A stretch of 64,000 nt of DNA, from contig NZ_JAPDOD010000030.1 in assembly GCF_027587205.1 (NCBI RefSeq), positions 1 through 64,000 on the forward strand, given 5' to 3'. This document shows, piece by piece, positions 51,919 to 62,924 of the stretch. Each line of letters begins with the position of its first letter. The first letter of the stretch is position 1. Under the pieces are notes generated by a model. That model searched no databases. It was not told the origin of the DNA and saw only the letters and a program-made list of their open reading frames with translations. This stretch comes from Solirubrobacter ginsenosidimutans. Its GTDB lineage: Bacteria; Actinomycetota; Thermoleophilia; Solirubrobacterales; Solirubrobacteraceae. A program made the translations under genes and the position numbers.

Positions 51919-53133
51919 TCAGGCGGCCAGGTCGAGCGTGACCGGGTCGGCGAGCAGGCGGCCGCGCAGGGTGAGCACGGCGCGGCCGGCGCCGTGGTCG
52001 GCCGGCTCCAGCAGCCCGCCCACGACGTGGCGCTCGGCGGCGGCCCGTCCCGCGCGCGTCAGCTCGCCGAGGGCGACGCCCGATCGCAGCCGCAGACCGA
52101 GCATCACGCGCTCCAGGCGGACCTCCTCCTCGCCGGGCAGCTCGCGCGCCGCCGCCGGCGACGTGGCCGCCGCGAGCCGCTCGCTCCACGCGCGCGGGTG
52201 CAGCACGTTCCACCACCGCACGCCACCGATGTGGCTGTGCGCGCCCGGCCCGGCACCCCACCAGTCGCCCCCACTCCAGTAGCCGAGGTTGTGCCGGCAC
52301 CAGGCAGCCTCACCGGTCGCCCAGGAGCAGGTCTCATACCACGCCATCCCGGCCTCGGCGAGCACGCGCTCGGCGGTCTCGAAGCGGTCGACGATCACCT
52401 CCTCGCCCGGCACCACGAGCTCGCCGCGGCGCACCTGCGCGGCCAAGCGCGTGCCGGGTTCGACGATCAGCGAGTAGGTCGAGAGGTGGTCGGGCCGCGC
52501 GCTCAGCGCGGCGTCGAGCGAGCGGCGCCAGTCGTCCGCGGTCTCGCCCGGCGTGCCGTAGATCAGGTCGAGACTGACCTGCTCGAAGCCGGCGGCGCGC
52601 GCCTCGGCGACGGCCTGCTGTGGCCGGCCGGGCGAGTGCACGCGCTCGAGGGTCGCCAGCACCCGCGGCACGGCGCTCTGCATCCCCAGCGAGAGGCGGT
52701 TGAAGCCGGCCTCGCGCAGCGCCTGGAGCTTGCCGGGATCGACCGACTCGGGATTGGCCTCGGTGGTGACCTCGGCGCCGGGCTTGAGGCCGAAGCGCTC
52801 GTCGATCCGGCCCAGGATCCGGGTCAGCTCGGCGGCCGACAGCAGCGACGGCGTGCCGCCGCCGAAGAAGACCGTGTCCACACGCGGCAACGACCCCGCG
52901 AGCACCTGCGCCGCGAGGTCGATCTCGGCGAGCACGGCACCGACGTAGCCGGCGGCCTGCTCGGCGCCCTGTTCGCCGGGCACGTACGTGTTGAAATCGC
53001 AGTACCCGCAGCGCGACGCGCAGAACGGCACGTGCACGTAGAACCCGAACGGTCGCGTTCCGACACCCGCCAGCGCCTCGGCCGGCAGGGCGCCGTCGGC
53101 GGGCGCGGGATCTCCTTGAGGTAGACGGGCCAC
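51919..53133 (-). CDS. hemW: Radical SAM haem chaperone HemW (CPDH-like)
   Basis: 404 aa. The [4Fe-4S]-SAM site is Cys38, Cys42 and Cys45 in FCASRCGYCDFNTY (CX3CX2C), with the following GGGTPSLL and the LDLIYGTPGETADDW block typical of HemW. A C-terminal HemN-like domain follows. HemW delivers haem and is often misnamed oxygen-independent coproporphyrinogen oxidase. The only start in reach is GTG 53131-53133. A 12-bp-arm hairpin lies directly upstream, and an AAGGAG sits inside the early codons, so the message may be leaderless. Confidence 0.85.
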   Translation of the reverse strand: MARLPQGDPAPADGALPAEALAGVGTRPFGFYVHVPFCASRCGYCDFNTYVPGEQGAEQAAGYVGAVLAEIDLAAQVLAGSLPRVDTVFFGGGTPSLLSAAELTRILGRIDERFGLKPGAEVTTEANPESVDPGKLQALREAGFNRLSLGMQSAVPRVLATLERVHSPGRPQQAVAEARAAGFEQVSLDLIYGTPGETADDWRRSLDAALSARPDHLSTYSLIVEPGTRLAAQVRRGELVVPGEEVIVDRFETAERVLAEAGMAWYETCSWATGEAAWCRHNLGYWSGGDWWGAGPGAHSHIGGVRWWNVLHPRAWSERLAAATSPAAARELPGEEEVRLERVMLGLRLRSGVALGELTRAGRAAAERHVVGGLLEPADHGAGRAVLTLRGRLLADPVTLDLAA

Positions 53134-53162
53134 GGCGCGGGGAGTCTAGGCTCCCCGCGCCG
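53133..53162 (-). terminator. Hairpin terminator after the TolB-like gene, abutting the hemW start
   Basis: CGGCGCGGGGAG (53133-53144) pairs perfectly with CTCCCCGCGCCG (53151-53162) around loop TCTAGG. It starts 6 nt after the TolB-like stop codon and touches the hemW GTG. A terminator for the two-gene operon upstream is the simplest reading. Confidence 0.7.
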
Positions 53163-53168
53163 CGTGAC

Positions 53169-54560
53169 TCAATGTCCCTTCAAGGTCAGTGAGACGGACC
53201 GCGTGACGGACGGACCACCTCCCGCAGGTGTGAAGCGGAGGGCGAGCGTCAGGCGGGCCGACCTGCGCTCGTGCAGCAGGCGCGCTGCCTTCGGGGTGAA
53301 GCGGATGCGCACCTTGGCCTTGCCGCGCGCGCCGACCTTGGCGGCGCCGGAGCCGAGCTTCGAGCGCTTGAGCTTGGCGGTCGCCGTCACCCTGCCCGCG
53401 GCGCCGCTGTTGACGGTGACGGCGATGCCTTCGCGGAGCGCCGTCCGGAGCTTGATGCGCTTGGGCAGCGTCAGCCCGATCGCCGGTCGCTTCGCCGCGT
53501 CCGTGGCAGTGCCGGGCGCGCTCTTCGGCGGCTCCGTCACCGGGCCCACCGGCAGCGGCACGTCCGCCGGGCCCCAGTCGGGCTGGGCGCCGGCGATCAG
53601 GTCCTTGAAGAAGGTCGGCGACTGGCAGCCGCTCGACAGGTCCGGGATGTCGGCGATCGAGATCGCGCCGCCGAACTGCATCGCCAGCATGCTCCCGTCC
53701 GGGGAGAACGAAGGTGAGCTCATCAGGTCCGCGGTGTCCGGCCCGTCGAAGTAGAAGCAGCTTTCCGGCCGGGCTGGCGGAGCGCCGCCCAGGCGATAGA
53801 CGCGGACGCGGTTGAAGCCGGTCCGGTAGGGCTCGCCGTGGTGTGCGACGTCGTAGCTCACGAACGCCGCCTTGTCGCCCTTGCGCGTGATCTCGCCGTC
53901 ACGGAATTGGTAGACCTCGTCCATGTCGAAGGTCGAGTCGAGCCAGCGGATCATGTCGTCGTCGCCCTTGCCCGGCCCGATCCGGTTGACGACCGCCTCC
54001 TCGGCGAACGCCCGCCCGGCGTAGCTGCGCAGGAGCGTGTCGTTCGACATCCAGGAGCCGAACATCCAGCCGGTCAACGGCCCCCCGAACTCCTCCCACG
54101 CGGTCTGGCGGTCCGGGTAGCTGATCGCGGTACCGGAGTCGGTGCCGAACCGGACGCACTTGCAGTCGTAGTCGTAGCGCTCGTGATGCCACGCGTAGCT
54201 GTAGGAGACGAGCTGGCCGTCGGGGGAGATCTCGGGCTCGTACGGGCCCATGAAGTAGTTCTCGTTGGGTCCCTTCTTCGGCCCGTCGCTGACCGGGGTG
54301 TCGAAGTCGGCGAGCACCTTGCCGTCGCGCGAGAGCCGGTGCAGCCGCTCGCCGGTGAGCGCGATGAAGGTGCCGTCGTCGGCCTGCGAGGCGTACGAGT
54401 AGATGCCGGTCGATGTCACCTGGAACTGGCGCGCGCCGTCCGGCGTCGTGAGCCAGATGTTGCCGTCGCGCAGATAGGAGATGGAGTCGGCGGCCGCGGG
54501 CGCGGCGGCGACGAGGGAGAGCGCGACCGCGAGTGCCGCCGTGATGTGTCGTCGTCTCAT
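53169..54560 (-). CDS. Secreted TolB/WD40-like beta-propeller protein (463 aa)
   Basis: Start ATG 54558-54560 overlapping the TGA of the flavoprotein gene. A signal peptide (1-24, AAAPAAAD) is followed by propeller-type repeats: ISYLRDGNIWLTTPDG, EPEISPDGQLVSYSYAW and SPSFSPDGSMLAMQFGG. The C-terminal 110 residues are a basic beta domain (KRIKLRTALREGIAVTVN ... KAARLLHERRSARLTLAL), a module I associate with Thermoleophilia exported proteins. The role is unknown. A hairpin terminator follows the stop. Confidence 0.8.
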   Translation of the reverse strand: MRRRHITAALAVALSLVAAAPAAADSISYLRDGNIWLTTPDGARQFQVTSTGIYSYASQADDGTFIALTGERLHRLSRDGKVLADFDTPVSDGPKKGPNENYFMGPYEPEISPDGQLVSYSYAWHHERYDYDCKCVRFGTDSGTAISYPDRQTAWEEFGGPLTGWMFGSWMSNDTLLRSYAGRAFAEEAVVNRIGPGKGDDDMIRWLDSTFDMDEVYQFRDGEITRKGDKAAFVSYDVAHHGEPYRTGFNRVRVYRLGGAPPARPESCFYFDGPDTADLMSSPSFSPDGSMLAMQFGGAISIADIPDLSSGCQSPTFFKDLIAGAQPDWGPADVPLPVGPVTEPPKSAPGTATDAAKRPAIGLTLPKRIKLRTALREGIAVTVNSGAAGRVTATAKLKRSKLGSGAAKVGARGKAKVRIRFTPKAARLLHERRSARLTLALRFTPAGGGPSVTRSVSLTLKGH

Positions 54561-55906
54561 GCCGGGATGTGGTGGTTGGCCTTGAAGAGGTCCTGCGGGT
54601 CGTAGAGCGCCTTCACGCGGCGCAGGCGCTCCCAGGTGCCAGGATCGAAGAAGCCGCTCACCTCCACGGGCTGCTCGACGAAGTTCGGGTAGTCGCCCAC
54701 GCGCCGCGGAGCGACCGCGGCCGAGAGCGCCGCCAGATCGGACAGGACGGCCGGCTCCGCGCTCGCCTCCGGGACGACCCCGAGGCCGAACACGCAGATC
54801 TCGCCGGGGAGCGTCGCCCGTGCGCCCGCGTCCGGGTCCCGGCGGCTGAGGGCGCCGCCCATGTGGCGCAGCTGCACCAGCGCGAGCGACGAGCCCGGGC
54901 CGGAGATCCGGGCCACGTCGTCGATCGCGGCGGCCGGCAGCGCATCGATCAGCGCGTGCGCGCTGCGGAAGGGCAGCGGCTCTCGCGGGTCCATCGCGAG
55001 GTCGCCGAGGCCGGCCGGCGCCTGCATGGCGAACGTGTCGATCAGCGGGCGCAGCCGGCGCAGCGGACGCAGCAGCTCGCGCCCGTCGGCTTCCGAGCCC
55101 AGGAATGCGGCCATCACGATCGCGAACGAACGCCCGCGGATCGCGGCGGGGAGCTCCGGCAGCGGTGGGAAGTGCAGGACGTTGGCCCACGAGGTGATCT
55201 CCTCGGGCAGGTGCGGCAGCAGCTCGGTCCACGCGTGCAGGACGTCGGCGGTCTGCTCGACCTCGAAGAACAGCGCGCCCGCGTACAGCTCGCGCACCGG
55301 GAAGACCTCGAACTCGAGCGCGGTCACGACGCCGAAGTTGCCGCCGCCGCCGCGCAGGGCCCAGAACAGGTCGGGCTCATGCTCACGGTCGGCACGGACG
55401 AAGCGTCCGTCGGCGGTGATGAGCTCGATCGCGGTCACCGCGTTGGTCTGCATGCCGTGCTTGCGCGCCAGCCAGCCGATCCCGCCGCCGAGCGAGTAGC
55501 CCACGATGCCCACGTCCGGGGAGGATCCGTGCAGCGCGGCCAGCCCCAGCTCGGACAGCCGCGGTGTCACCTGCTCCCACCTCGTCGCCGCGCCCACGCG
55601 CACCCGGCGCGCGCCCACGTCGATCTCGACGCCGCCGAGCGCGTCCGTCTTGAGCAGCAGGACGTCCCGCAGGTCTCCGAGCGGCCCGGCGTTGTGGCCG
55701 GTCCGCTGCGGCGCCACCCGCAGGCCGTGGCGCGCGGCGAACCGCAGGGCGTCCGCGACGTCCAGCGCGTCGGTCGGCATGGCGATCGCCGCCGGCCGCT
55801 GGTCGATGTCGGTGTTGAACGCCTGCCGGGCGGCGTCCCAGCCGCCGTCGCCAGGCGCGAGAACCGCGCCCGCGAAGGCGTCGATGAGGTGTGTGGCGAT
55901 TGCCAA
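54557..55906 (-). CDS. FAD-binding BBE-like (berberine bridge enzyme family) oxidoreductase
   Basis: 449 aa from TTG 55904-55906, preceded by GAGGA. The PCMH-type FAD domain (about 35-210) has RTGHNAGPLG carrying the His for 8-alpha-histidyl-FAD. The second attachment site reads GSSPDVGIVGYSLGGGIGW, with Ser where bicovalent members have Cys, so FAD is probably held by one bond. The BBE C-terminal motif is FVEQP...RLRRVKALYDPQDLFKANHHI. It oxidises an alcohol or C-H bond; the substrate is unknown. It is the first gene of an operon with the TolB-like gene and divergent from a LysR gene. Confidence 0.85.
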   Translation of the reverse strand: MAIATHLIDAFAGAVLAPGDGGWDAARQAFNTDIDQRPAAIAMPTDALDVADALRFAARHGLRVAPQRTGHNAGPLGDLRDVLLLKTDALGGVEIDVGARRVRVGAATRWEQVTPRLSELGLAALHGSSPDVGIVGYSLGGGIGWLARKHGMQTNAVTAIELITADGRFVRADREHEPDLFWALRGGGGNFGVVTALEFEVFPVRELYAGALFFEVEQTADVLHAWTELLPHLPEEITSWANVLHFPPLPELPAAIRGRSFAIVMAAFLGSEADGRELLRPLRRLRPLIDTFAMQAPAGLGDLAMDPREPLPFRSAHALIDALPAAAIDDVARISGPGSSLALVQLRHMGGALSRRDPDAGARATLPGEICVFGLGVVPEASAEPAVLSDLAALSAAVAPRRVGDYPNFVEQPVEVSGFFDPGTWERLRRVKALYDPQDLFKANHHIPA

Positions 55907-55971
55907 TTCGGTGTTCCTCGGTTGCTCGTTGGAGGAACCAAAATCGCCGGAGCAGGCAATCGACGCAACAC

Positions 55972-55990
55972 ATACTCCTTGAACTAGTAT
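55972..55990. promoter_or_regulatory. LysR-box-like inverted repeat
   Basis: ATACT - 9 nt - AGTAT lies in the 95-bp gap between the BBE-like gene and the LysR gene, ending 11 nt before the LysR ATG. It also reads as ATAC-N11-GTAT, close to the LysR-type T-N11-A rule. Confidence 0.45.
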
Positions 55991-56001
55991 CGCGTTTGTC
56001 G

Positions 56002-56940
56002 ATGGACGACCTGCGTCGCCTGCGAGCGTTCCACGCCGTCGCCGTGCACGGCTCGTTCTCGGCCGCCGGTCTTGAGCTCGGCTACGCGCAGTCCGTCGTC
56101 TCGCACCACGTCGCGGCGCTCGAGCGGCAGCTCGGCCTGACGCTGATCAACCGCGGGACGCGCCCGGTCAGCGTCACCGACGCCGGAGCCCGGCTGCGCC
56201 GCCACGCCGAGATCATCCTCGGCCAGGTCAGCGCCGCCGAGGACGACCTCCGCGCGATCGCCGGACTCGAGGGCGGGACCCTCAAGGTGGGCGCCTTCCT
56301 CTCCGTGTGCAACACGTTCCTCCCCACGGCCGTCGCCCGCTTCGAGCGGGCCCATCCCGGGGTCGAGCTGGAGGTCGAGCAGCTCGAGGAGCCCGCCGCG
56401 CTGCGCAAGCTCCGCTCCGGGGACCTCGACGTCGCCGTGGTGTGGCGGATCCCGGGCGTCCCCGGCGTCAAGCAGGAAGACGGGATGGACGAGCTCCACC
56501 TGGCCAACGACCCCTACTGGATCGTCCTCCCCGCACGCCACCGGCTCGGCCGCCACCGGCAGGTCTCGCTGGCCGACCTCGCCGGCGAGCGCTTCATCGC
56601 GCCTCCCGTGAGCGACTTCACGCTGTCCTATCGGGCCATGCTCGAGCAGCTGTGGTCGCAGGCCGGGATCGCGCCGCGGATCCACAAGGTCCAGGACGTG
56701 ACCGTGGCACGGGCGATGATCTCCGCCGGGCTCAGCGTCGGGGTGCTGTCGGAGCTGACGATGTCAGAGCCGCGGGGCGATATCACCGTGCGCCCGATTC
56801 GCGACGCCAACCCGCACCGCGCCCTCTATGCGACGTGGCTGCGCGGGCGCCGGGTTCCCGCCGGGGCGCGCATGGTCCGCTATCTCGCCGAGGCCGCCCA
56901 GGCGCGGCTGCCCATGCCCGAACCACAGGCGGGTGCGTGA
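56002..56940 (+). CDS. LysR-family transcriptional regulator
   Basis: 312 aa from ATG 56002 (MDDLRRLRAFHAVAVHGSFSAAG). The helix-turn-helix domain spans 1-65 (LELGYAQSVVSHHVAALERQLGL), and the effector domain covers about 90-300 (LKVGAFLSVCNTFLPTAVARFERAHPGVELEVEQ). It is divergent from the BBE-like/TolB-like operon and probably controls it. The effector is not known. The gap 56941-57047 after it shows nothing clear. Confidence 0.87.
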   Translation: MDDLRRLRAFHAVAVHGSFSAAGLELGYAQSVVSHHVAALERQLGLTLINRGTRPVSVTDAGARLRRHAEIILGQVSAAEDDLRAIAGLEGGTLKVGAFLSVCNTFLPTAVARFERAHPGVELEVEQLEEPAALRKLRSGDLDVAVVWRIPGVPGVKQEDGMDELHLANDPYWIVLPARHRLGRHRQVSLADLAGERFIAPPVSDFTLSYRAMLEQLWSQAGIAPRIHKVQDVTVARAMISAGLSVGVLSELTMSEPRGDITVRPIRDANPHRALYATWLRGRRVPAGARMVRYLAEAAQARLPMPEPQAGA

Positions 56941-57047
56941 CCCGCGGGCTCCGGCGTTTCATGCAGATCGGGTGAGGCGCAGGCGGTTCGCGAGCGCCAG
57001 AGTGGTTCGCGCGGACGAAGGCAACGTGGGACACCTGGGGTGATTCG

Positions 57048-58328
57048 ATGGACGTCTTGATCGCAGGCGGCGGCGTCGCGGGCGTGGAGGCGCTGCTCGG
57101 GCTGCGCGAAGTGGCCGGCACGCGCGTGCGGCTGACGCTGCTCGCTCCGGATCCCGACTTCGTGTACCGGCCGATGGCCGTGGCGGAGCCGTTCGGGGCC
57201 GGCATGGCGCGACACGTCCAACTGGCCGACATCGCCGCCGATGCCGGCGCGGATCTGGTCGCCGACGCGCTCGTCGCGGTGGACGACGGCGCGCGCCAGG
57301 TGCGACTGCGCGGCGGCGGCTCACGCGGCTTCGACGCCCTGCTGGTCGCGACCGGAGCGCGTGCCGTGGCCGGCGTGGAGGGCGCGGTGACATGGTGGCC
57401 GGAGGGCGATCCGGAGATCTACGGCGGCTTGCTGCGCGACATCGACGAGGGCTATAGCAAGCGTCTGGCGATCGTCGTGCCGCCGGGCGCGGTGTGGCCG
57501 CTGCCCGCCTATGAGCTCGCGATCATGACCGCCGGGGAGGCGTACGCCCTCGGCCACGACGACGTGCAGATCACCGTCGTGACACCGGAACGCGCCCCGT
57601 TGTCGCTCTTCGGCCCCGAGGCGGGGGCGGCGGTCGCCGACGAGCTCAAGCGCGCCGGCGTGCGGTTGATCACCGGCGCGGTCGCCCAGCGTGCGAACGG
57701 CGGGCTGCAATTGGCGCCGAGCGGGGAACGGCTCGACGTGGAGCGCGTGTTCGCGGTGCCGCGGCTGCTCGGCCCGGCGATCGAGGGCCTGGCCGCGGAC
57801 GAGGAGGGCTTCGTGCTCGTCGGCGAAGACGGCCGTGTCCGCGACGCGCAGCGCACGTGGGCGGCCGGCGACGGTGTCGACGCCCCACTGAAGTTCGGCG
57901 GGCTCGCCACGCACCAGGCGCGCGTCGCCGTCGCGGGGATCGCCCGCCTGGCCGGCGTCGCGGCCCCGCCGGACCCGGGTGAGGCCGTGGTCCAGGGCCG
58001 GCTGCTGGTCGGTGGCACCCGCTCGCGTCGCCTGCGTCCGACCGGCGCCGGCCAGAGCGCGCCGCTGTGGTGGCCGCAGGGCAAGGTCGCCGGCGAGTAC
58101 CTCCCGCGCTGGCTGGCCGAGCACGGCTTCGCGCCGACCTCTGCGACGGCCGCGCCGCCGGACGGCGAAGGCCTCGTGATCCGGCGCGAGGTGCGCGCGA
58201 TGGCGGGTGCCGAGGCGCAGTACCTGTTCGATCTACGCCGGCGCTACCGGATCGACGATCCGGCGATCGCCTCGCTCGGGCGCGAGATGCGTGCCGTCCA
58301 AGCCCGCTCGTCACACGGGACACCGTGA
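57048..58328 (+). CDS. FAD-dependent pyridine nucleotide-disulfide-type oxidoreductase
   Basis: 426 aa starting MDVLIAGGGVAGVEALLGLRE, an FAD Rossmann motif, with a mid region LLVATGARAV and the late FAD block AQRTWAAGDGVDAPLKFGGLATHQARVAV. It resembles NDH-2/SQR-type enzymes, including the FVYRPMAVAEPFGAG region seen in that group. The SQR Cys block present in the enzyme at 38851-39990 is absent here. The electron donor and acceptor are unknown. The ribosome site GGGGTGA precedes the ATG. Confidence 0.75.
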   Translation: MDVLIAGGGVAGVEALLGLREVAGTRVRLTLLAPDPDFVYRPMAVAEPFGAGMARHVQLADIAADAGADLVADALVAVDDGARQVRLRGGGSRGFDALLVATGARAVAGVEGAVTWWPEGDPEIYGGLLRDIDEGYSKRLAIVVPPGAVWPLPAYELAIMTAGEAYALGHDDVQITVVTPERAPLSLFGPEAGAAVADELKRAGVRLITGAVAQRANGGLQLAPSGERLDVERVFAVPRLLGPAIEGLAADEEGFVLVGEDGRVRDAQRTWAAGDGVDAPLKFGGLATHQARVAVAGIARLAGVAAPPDPGEAVVQGRLLVGGTRSRRLRPTGAGQSAPLWWPQGKVAGEYLPRWLAEHGFAPTSATAAPPDGEGLVIRREVRAMAGAEAQYLFDLRRRYRIDDPAIASLGREMRAVQARSSHGTP

Positions 58329-58330
58329 CG

Positions 58331-58374
58331 GCCGGCGAACGCCGGCGGAGCCCGCCCTCGGCCGGTGAGGGCGG
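58331..58374. terminator. Two hairpins between convergent genes
   Basis: GCCGGC-GAAC-GCCGGC (58331-58346) is followed by CCGCCCTC-7 nt-GAGGGCGG (58352-58374), filling the gap between the flavoprotein stop and the end of the DUF2252 gene. It is a bidirectional terminator region. Confidence 0.6.
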
Positions 58375-58386
58375 TCTAACCGCGGC

Positions 58387-59889
58387 TCAGAGACCCATCT
58401 CGGCCTGCAGGCGCCCGTCGGCGACCGCCGTCTGGAACGCCGCGTAGTCGCGCTCGTTCTGGTCGGCGTAGGCCTCCGCGAACGACGCCATCGCGCGGTC
58501 GAAGCCGTCGCCGCCGCCGAGGTAGGACGCGATCGCCACCGCGTCGCCGGAACGGGCGTGGGCGCGCGCGAGCGTCCAGCCGCAGATCTCCGCGTAGGTC
58601 GCGAGCACGTTCGGCTCCATCAAGTCGACCAGCGCGGAACCCTTGCCGTCCCACAGCTGCCGGATGTAGAAGTCGCGCTCGGCCCCGTCGATGCCCGCCG
58701 TGCGGAACCAGCCGAGCATGATGTCGCTGGCCGACTGCATCAGCCGCTGGCCCTCGACCACGCGCTGGCCATGGTTGGCGAAATCGCTGCGGGTGAGGTA
58801 CGGCTCGAGCACCGAGGGCTGGGCCTCCTTGAACTGCAGGAACAGCGGATCGCCGTCGTCGACACCGAGCATCAGCACGATCCAGGCCCGCGTGCCGACG
58901 CTGCCCACGCCGACGACCTTGCGCGCGGCGTCGGCGTAGCGGAAGCGCTCGAGCAGGTGGCGGCGATCGCTCGGCAGCGTGCGGCGATACGAGCGGATCA
59001 CCGTCCGCACCGTGTGCGCGAGCTCGGCGCTCGCCTCCGGCCCGAGCAGCTCCTCGATCGGCACGATCAGCGGCGGCTCGCTGATGATCCGCGGCCGCCC
59101 ATCCTCGTCGACACGCGTCAGCCGGCTCCAGGCGCGCTGACTGTCCTTCGAGCGCGCCTTCGCGATGTTGCGTTCGAACCGCTTGCGCTGTTTCGCGTTG
59201 CCTGCGGCGGACCAGCGTTGCGCCAGCTCGTCGACGTCGAGGCGCGCGTACCAGAGGTCGAGCGTCCGCGACTGCGCGAACTCTCGCATCGCCCGGCGAT
59301 AGGCGCGCGCCGCGGCGAGATTGCACTGCTCGCGCTGCGTGAGGTCGAAGCCGCGGTCGCGGCCCGCGACGGCGATGCTCGCGACCAGACGCTCGACGTC
59401 CCATTCGAACGGGCCGGGGAGCGTCTCGTCGAAGTCATTGACGCTGAAGATCAGGCGCCGGTCCGGCGCGGCGAACGCGCCGAAGTTGGACAGGTGCGCG
59501 TCGCCGCAGAGCTGGGCGTGCAGGCTCGTCCGCGGGCGGCCGGACAGATCCGCGGCCATGATCGCGGCCGCGCCGCGATAGAACGTGAACGCCGAGACGA
59601 TCATCCTGCCGTGGCGGATCGGGATCAGCTCCGGCACACGCGTGAGTGCCTGTTCCTCGAGCACGCCGACCGGGTCGCGCCGGTCGCTGGGCGGCTCCCA
59701 GCCGGCAAGCGACGACCGCGGGACCTCGGCCCGCGCGGCCTTTCCCCGCGCCGCTCGCTCGGTCTTGCTCAGATGCTCGACGCGCGCGCTGCGCGCCGCT
59801 CGCCGCCTGACGACGTGTCCCTGGCCTTCCACGGTCCGCGAAGCGATGGTCATGATGCGATTGCACACCCGCGCGATGGGTTCGCGCAT
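58387..59889 (-). CDS. DUF2252 family protein (about 500 aa)
   Basis: Start ATG 59887-59889 (or ATG 59851-59853, MTIASRT). It has the DUF2252 hallmarks RMIVSAFTFYRGAAAIMAADL, CGDAHLSNFGAFAAPDR and FSVNDFDETLPGPFEWDVERLVAS, which recall kinase-like fold proteins (HxD-like GDAHLSN and a DFD metal site). The biochemical role of the family is unknown. It lies 49 bp downstream of ftsH on the same strand and may be co-transcribed with it. Confidence 0.82.
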   Translation of the reverse strand: MREPIARVCNRIMTIASRTVEGQGHVVRRRAARSARVEHLSKTERAARGKAARAEVPRSSLAGWEPPSDRRDPVGVLEEQALTRVPELIPIRHGRMIVSAFTFYRGAAAIMAADLSGRPRTSLHAQLCGDAHLSNFGAFAAPDRRLIFSVNDFDETLPGPFEWDVERLVASIAVAGRDRGFDLTQREQCNLAAARAYRRAMREFAQSRTLDLWYARLDVDELAQRWSAAGNAKQRKRFERNIAKARSKDSQRAWSRLTRVDEDGRPRIISEPPLIVPIEELLGPEASAELAHTVRTVIRSYRRTLPSDRRHLLERFRYADAARKVVGVGSVGTRAWIVLMLGVDDGDPLFLQFKEAQPSVLEPYLTRSDFANHGQRVVEGQRLMQSASDIMLGWFRTAGIDGAERDFYIRQLWDGKGSALVDLMEPNVLATYAEICGWTLARAHARSGDAVAIASYLGGGDGFDRAMASFAEAYADQNERDYAAFQTAVADGRLQAEMGL

Positions 59890-59938
59890 CACCCCTTGTG
59901 GGCGATGTGCCGCTGATCGCGGGCTGACCGGACGGGCG

Positions 59939-61972
<2,034 letters not shown>

Positions 61973-62046
61973 GGAGGAGGTCCCTGATCGGATCGGATGG
62001 GTCCTGACCCTGGGCCCATCGGCCACTCTGCGCCGCGGCTTTAGCC

Positions 62047-62841
62047 TCACACGCCGACCGTGAGGTTCGCCACGTAGCCCTTGCTGACGCTCCCGGTCAC
62101 GGTCGCCAACTGGTGAATCGCCCGGTCGTCGCTGAAGACGTTGTCGGTCGACAGCGAGGTCCTCGCGAGGTTGCCGACGCTGGCGGAGTACCCGCTCGTG
62201 GCGTACACCTTGCTGCAGATCGCCTTCGGCAACGCGATCTGCGAGGTCTTGACGATCGGCCCGCTCGCGACGGCCTTGGCGACCGACGCGTAGACCTCGA
62301 AGTGGATGTGCGGCCAGCGCCCGGAGTAGCACCCCGGGAAGATCGTCTTGAACCAAGCGGTGCCGCTGCTGTCGGTCCTGGCGATCCCGCGCAGGTAGTT
62401 CTCATCCTCGACTCCCGAGGAGTACATCGAGTACCTGCCGGAGCGGTCGCAGTGCCACAGGTAGACAGCGGCGCCGGCCATCGGCGCGTAGCCGGCGGAG
62501 GCGTCGGTGACGGTCAGATTGACCCGCAGCGGGACGCCCTTGGCGAGCGTCCGGCTGCTGCCGATGCTGCGCCGGATGTCGTGGCGCACGATGCCGGAGT
62601 CGTCGAGCACATCGGGACCGTTGGAGCCATCGCCCGGGTACGGCCCGGCGGTCTCGGTCGGCACCTCTGCCGTGGGCGACGCCGCCAGCGCCCGCGATGC
62701 ACCGAGGGTCGTGAGGATGGCGGCGGCGCCGCTGACGCCGAAGATCCGCAGCGCGTCACGGCGCGACGCGAGTCTGACGAGATCCTCGTGAAGCCCGTCG
62801 CCGTGTGCATGGTCTGTGGTGTCGTGTCCCATGCAGGGCAT
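62047..62841 (-). CDS. Tat-exported intradiol ring-cleavage dioxygenase-like protein
   Basis: 264 aa (Met4 is also a possible start). A twin-arginine signal SRRDALRIFGVSGAAAILTTLGA is followed by the intradiol fold. The predicted Fe ligands are Tyr in GRYSMY, Tyr in GCYSGRWPHIHFEVY, and the HIH pair. The family cleaves protocatechuate or catechol-type rings. Export folded with its iron fits Tat. Secreted members in other bacteria and fungi act on aromatic compounds outside the cytoplasm. It is separate in sequence and location from the cytoplasmic CatA. Confidence 0.84.
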   Translation of the reverse strand: MPCMGHDTTDHAHGDGLHEDLVRLASRRDALRIFGVSGAAAILTTLGASRALAASPTAEVPTETAGPYPGDGSNGPDVLDDSGIVRHDIRRSIGSSRTLAKGVPLRVNLTVTDASAGYAPMAGAAVYLWHCDRSGRYSMYSSGVEDENYLRGIARTDSSGTAWFKTIFPGCYSGRWPHIHFEVYASVAKAVASGPIVKTSQIALPKAICSKVYATSGYSASVGNLARTSLSTDNVFSDDRAIHQLATVTGSVSKGYVANLTVGV

Positions 62842-62924
62842 CGTCGCCCCGGATGCTGGGAGCCGGCTGGGGATTGGCGGAGAGACGGCTGGCTGTGCGC
62901 GACGGTTGGGGGTACCGTGGCCGG

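Noticed and set aside
61997..62019. The hairpin-like ATGGG...CCCAT with nested GGGTC-CT-GACCC between the intradiol dioxygenase and ftsH genes
   Set aside because: The arms are short and interrupted. It could be a weak terminator or part of the ftsH promoter region but is not strong enough to annotate.
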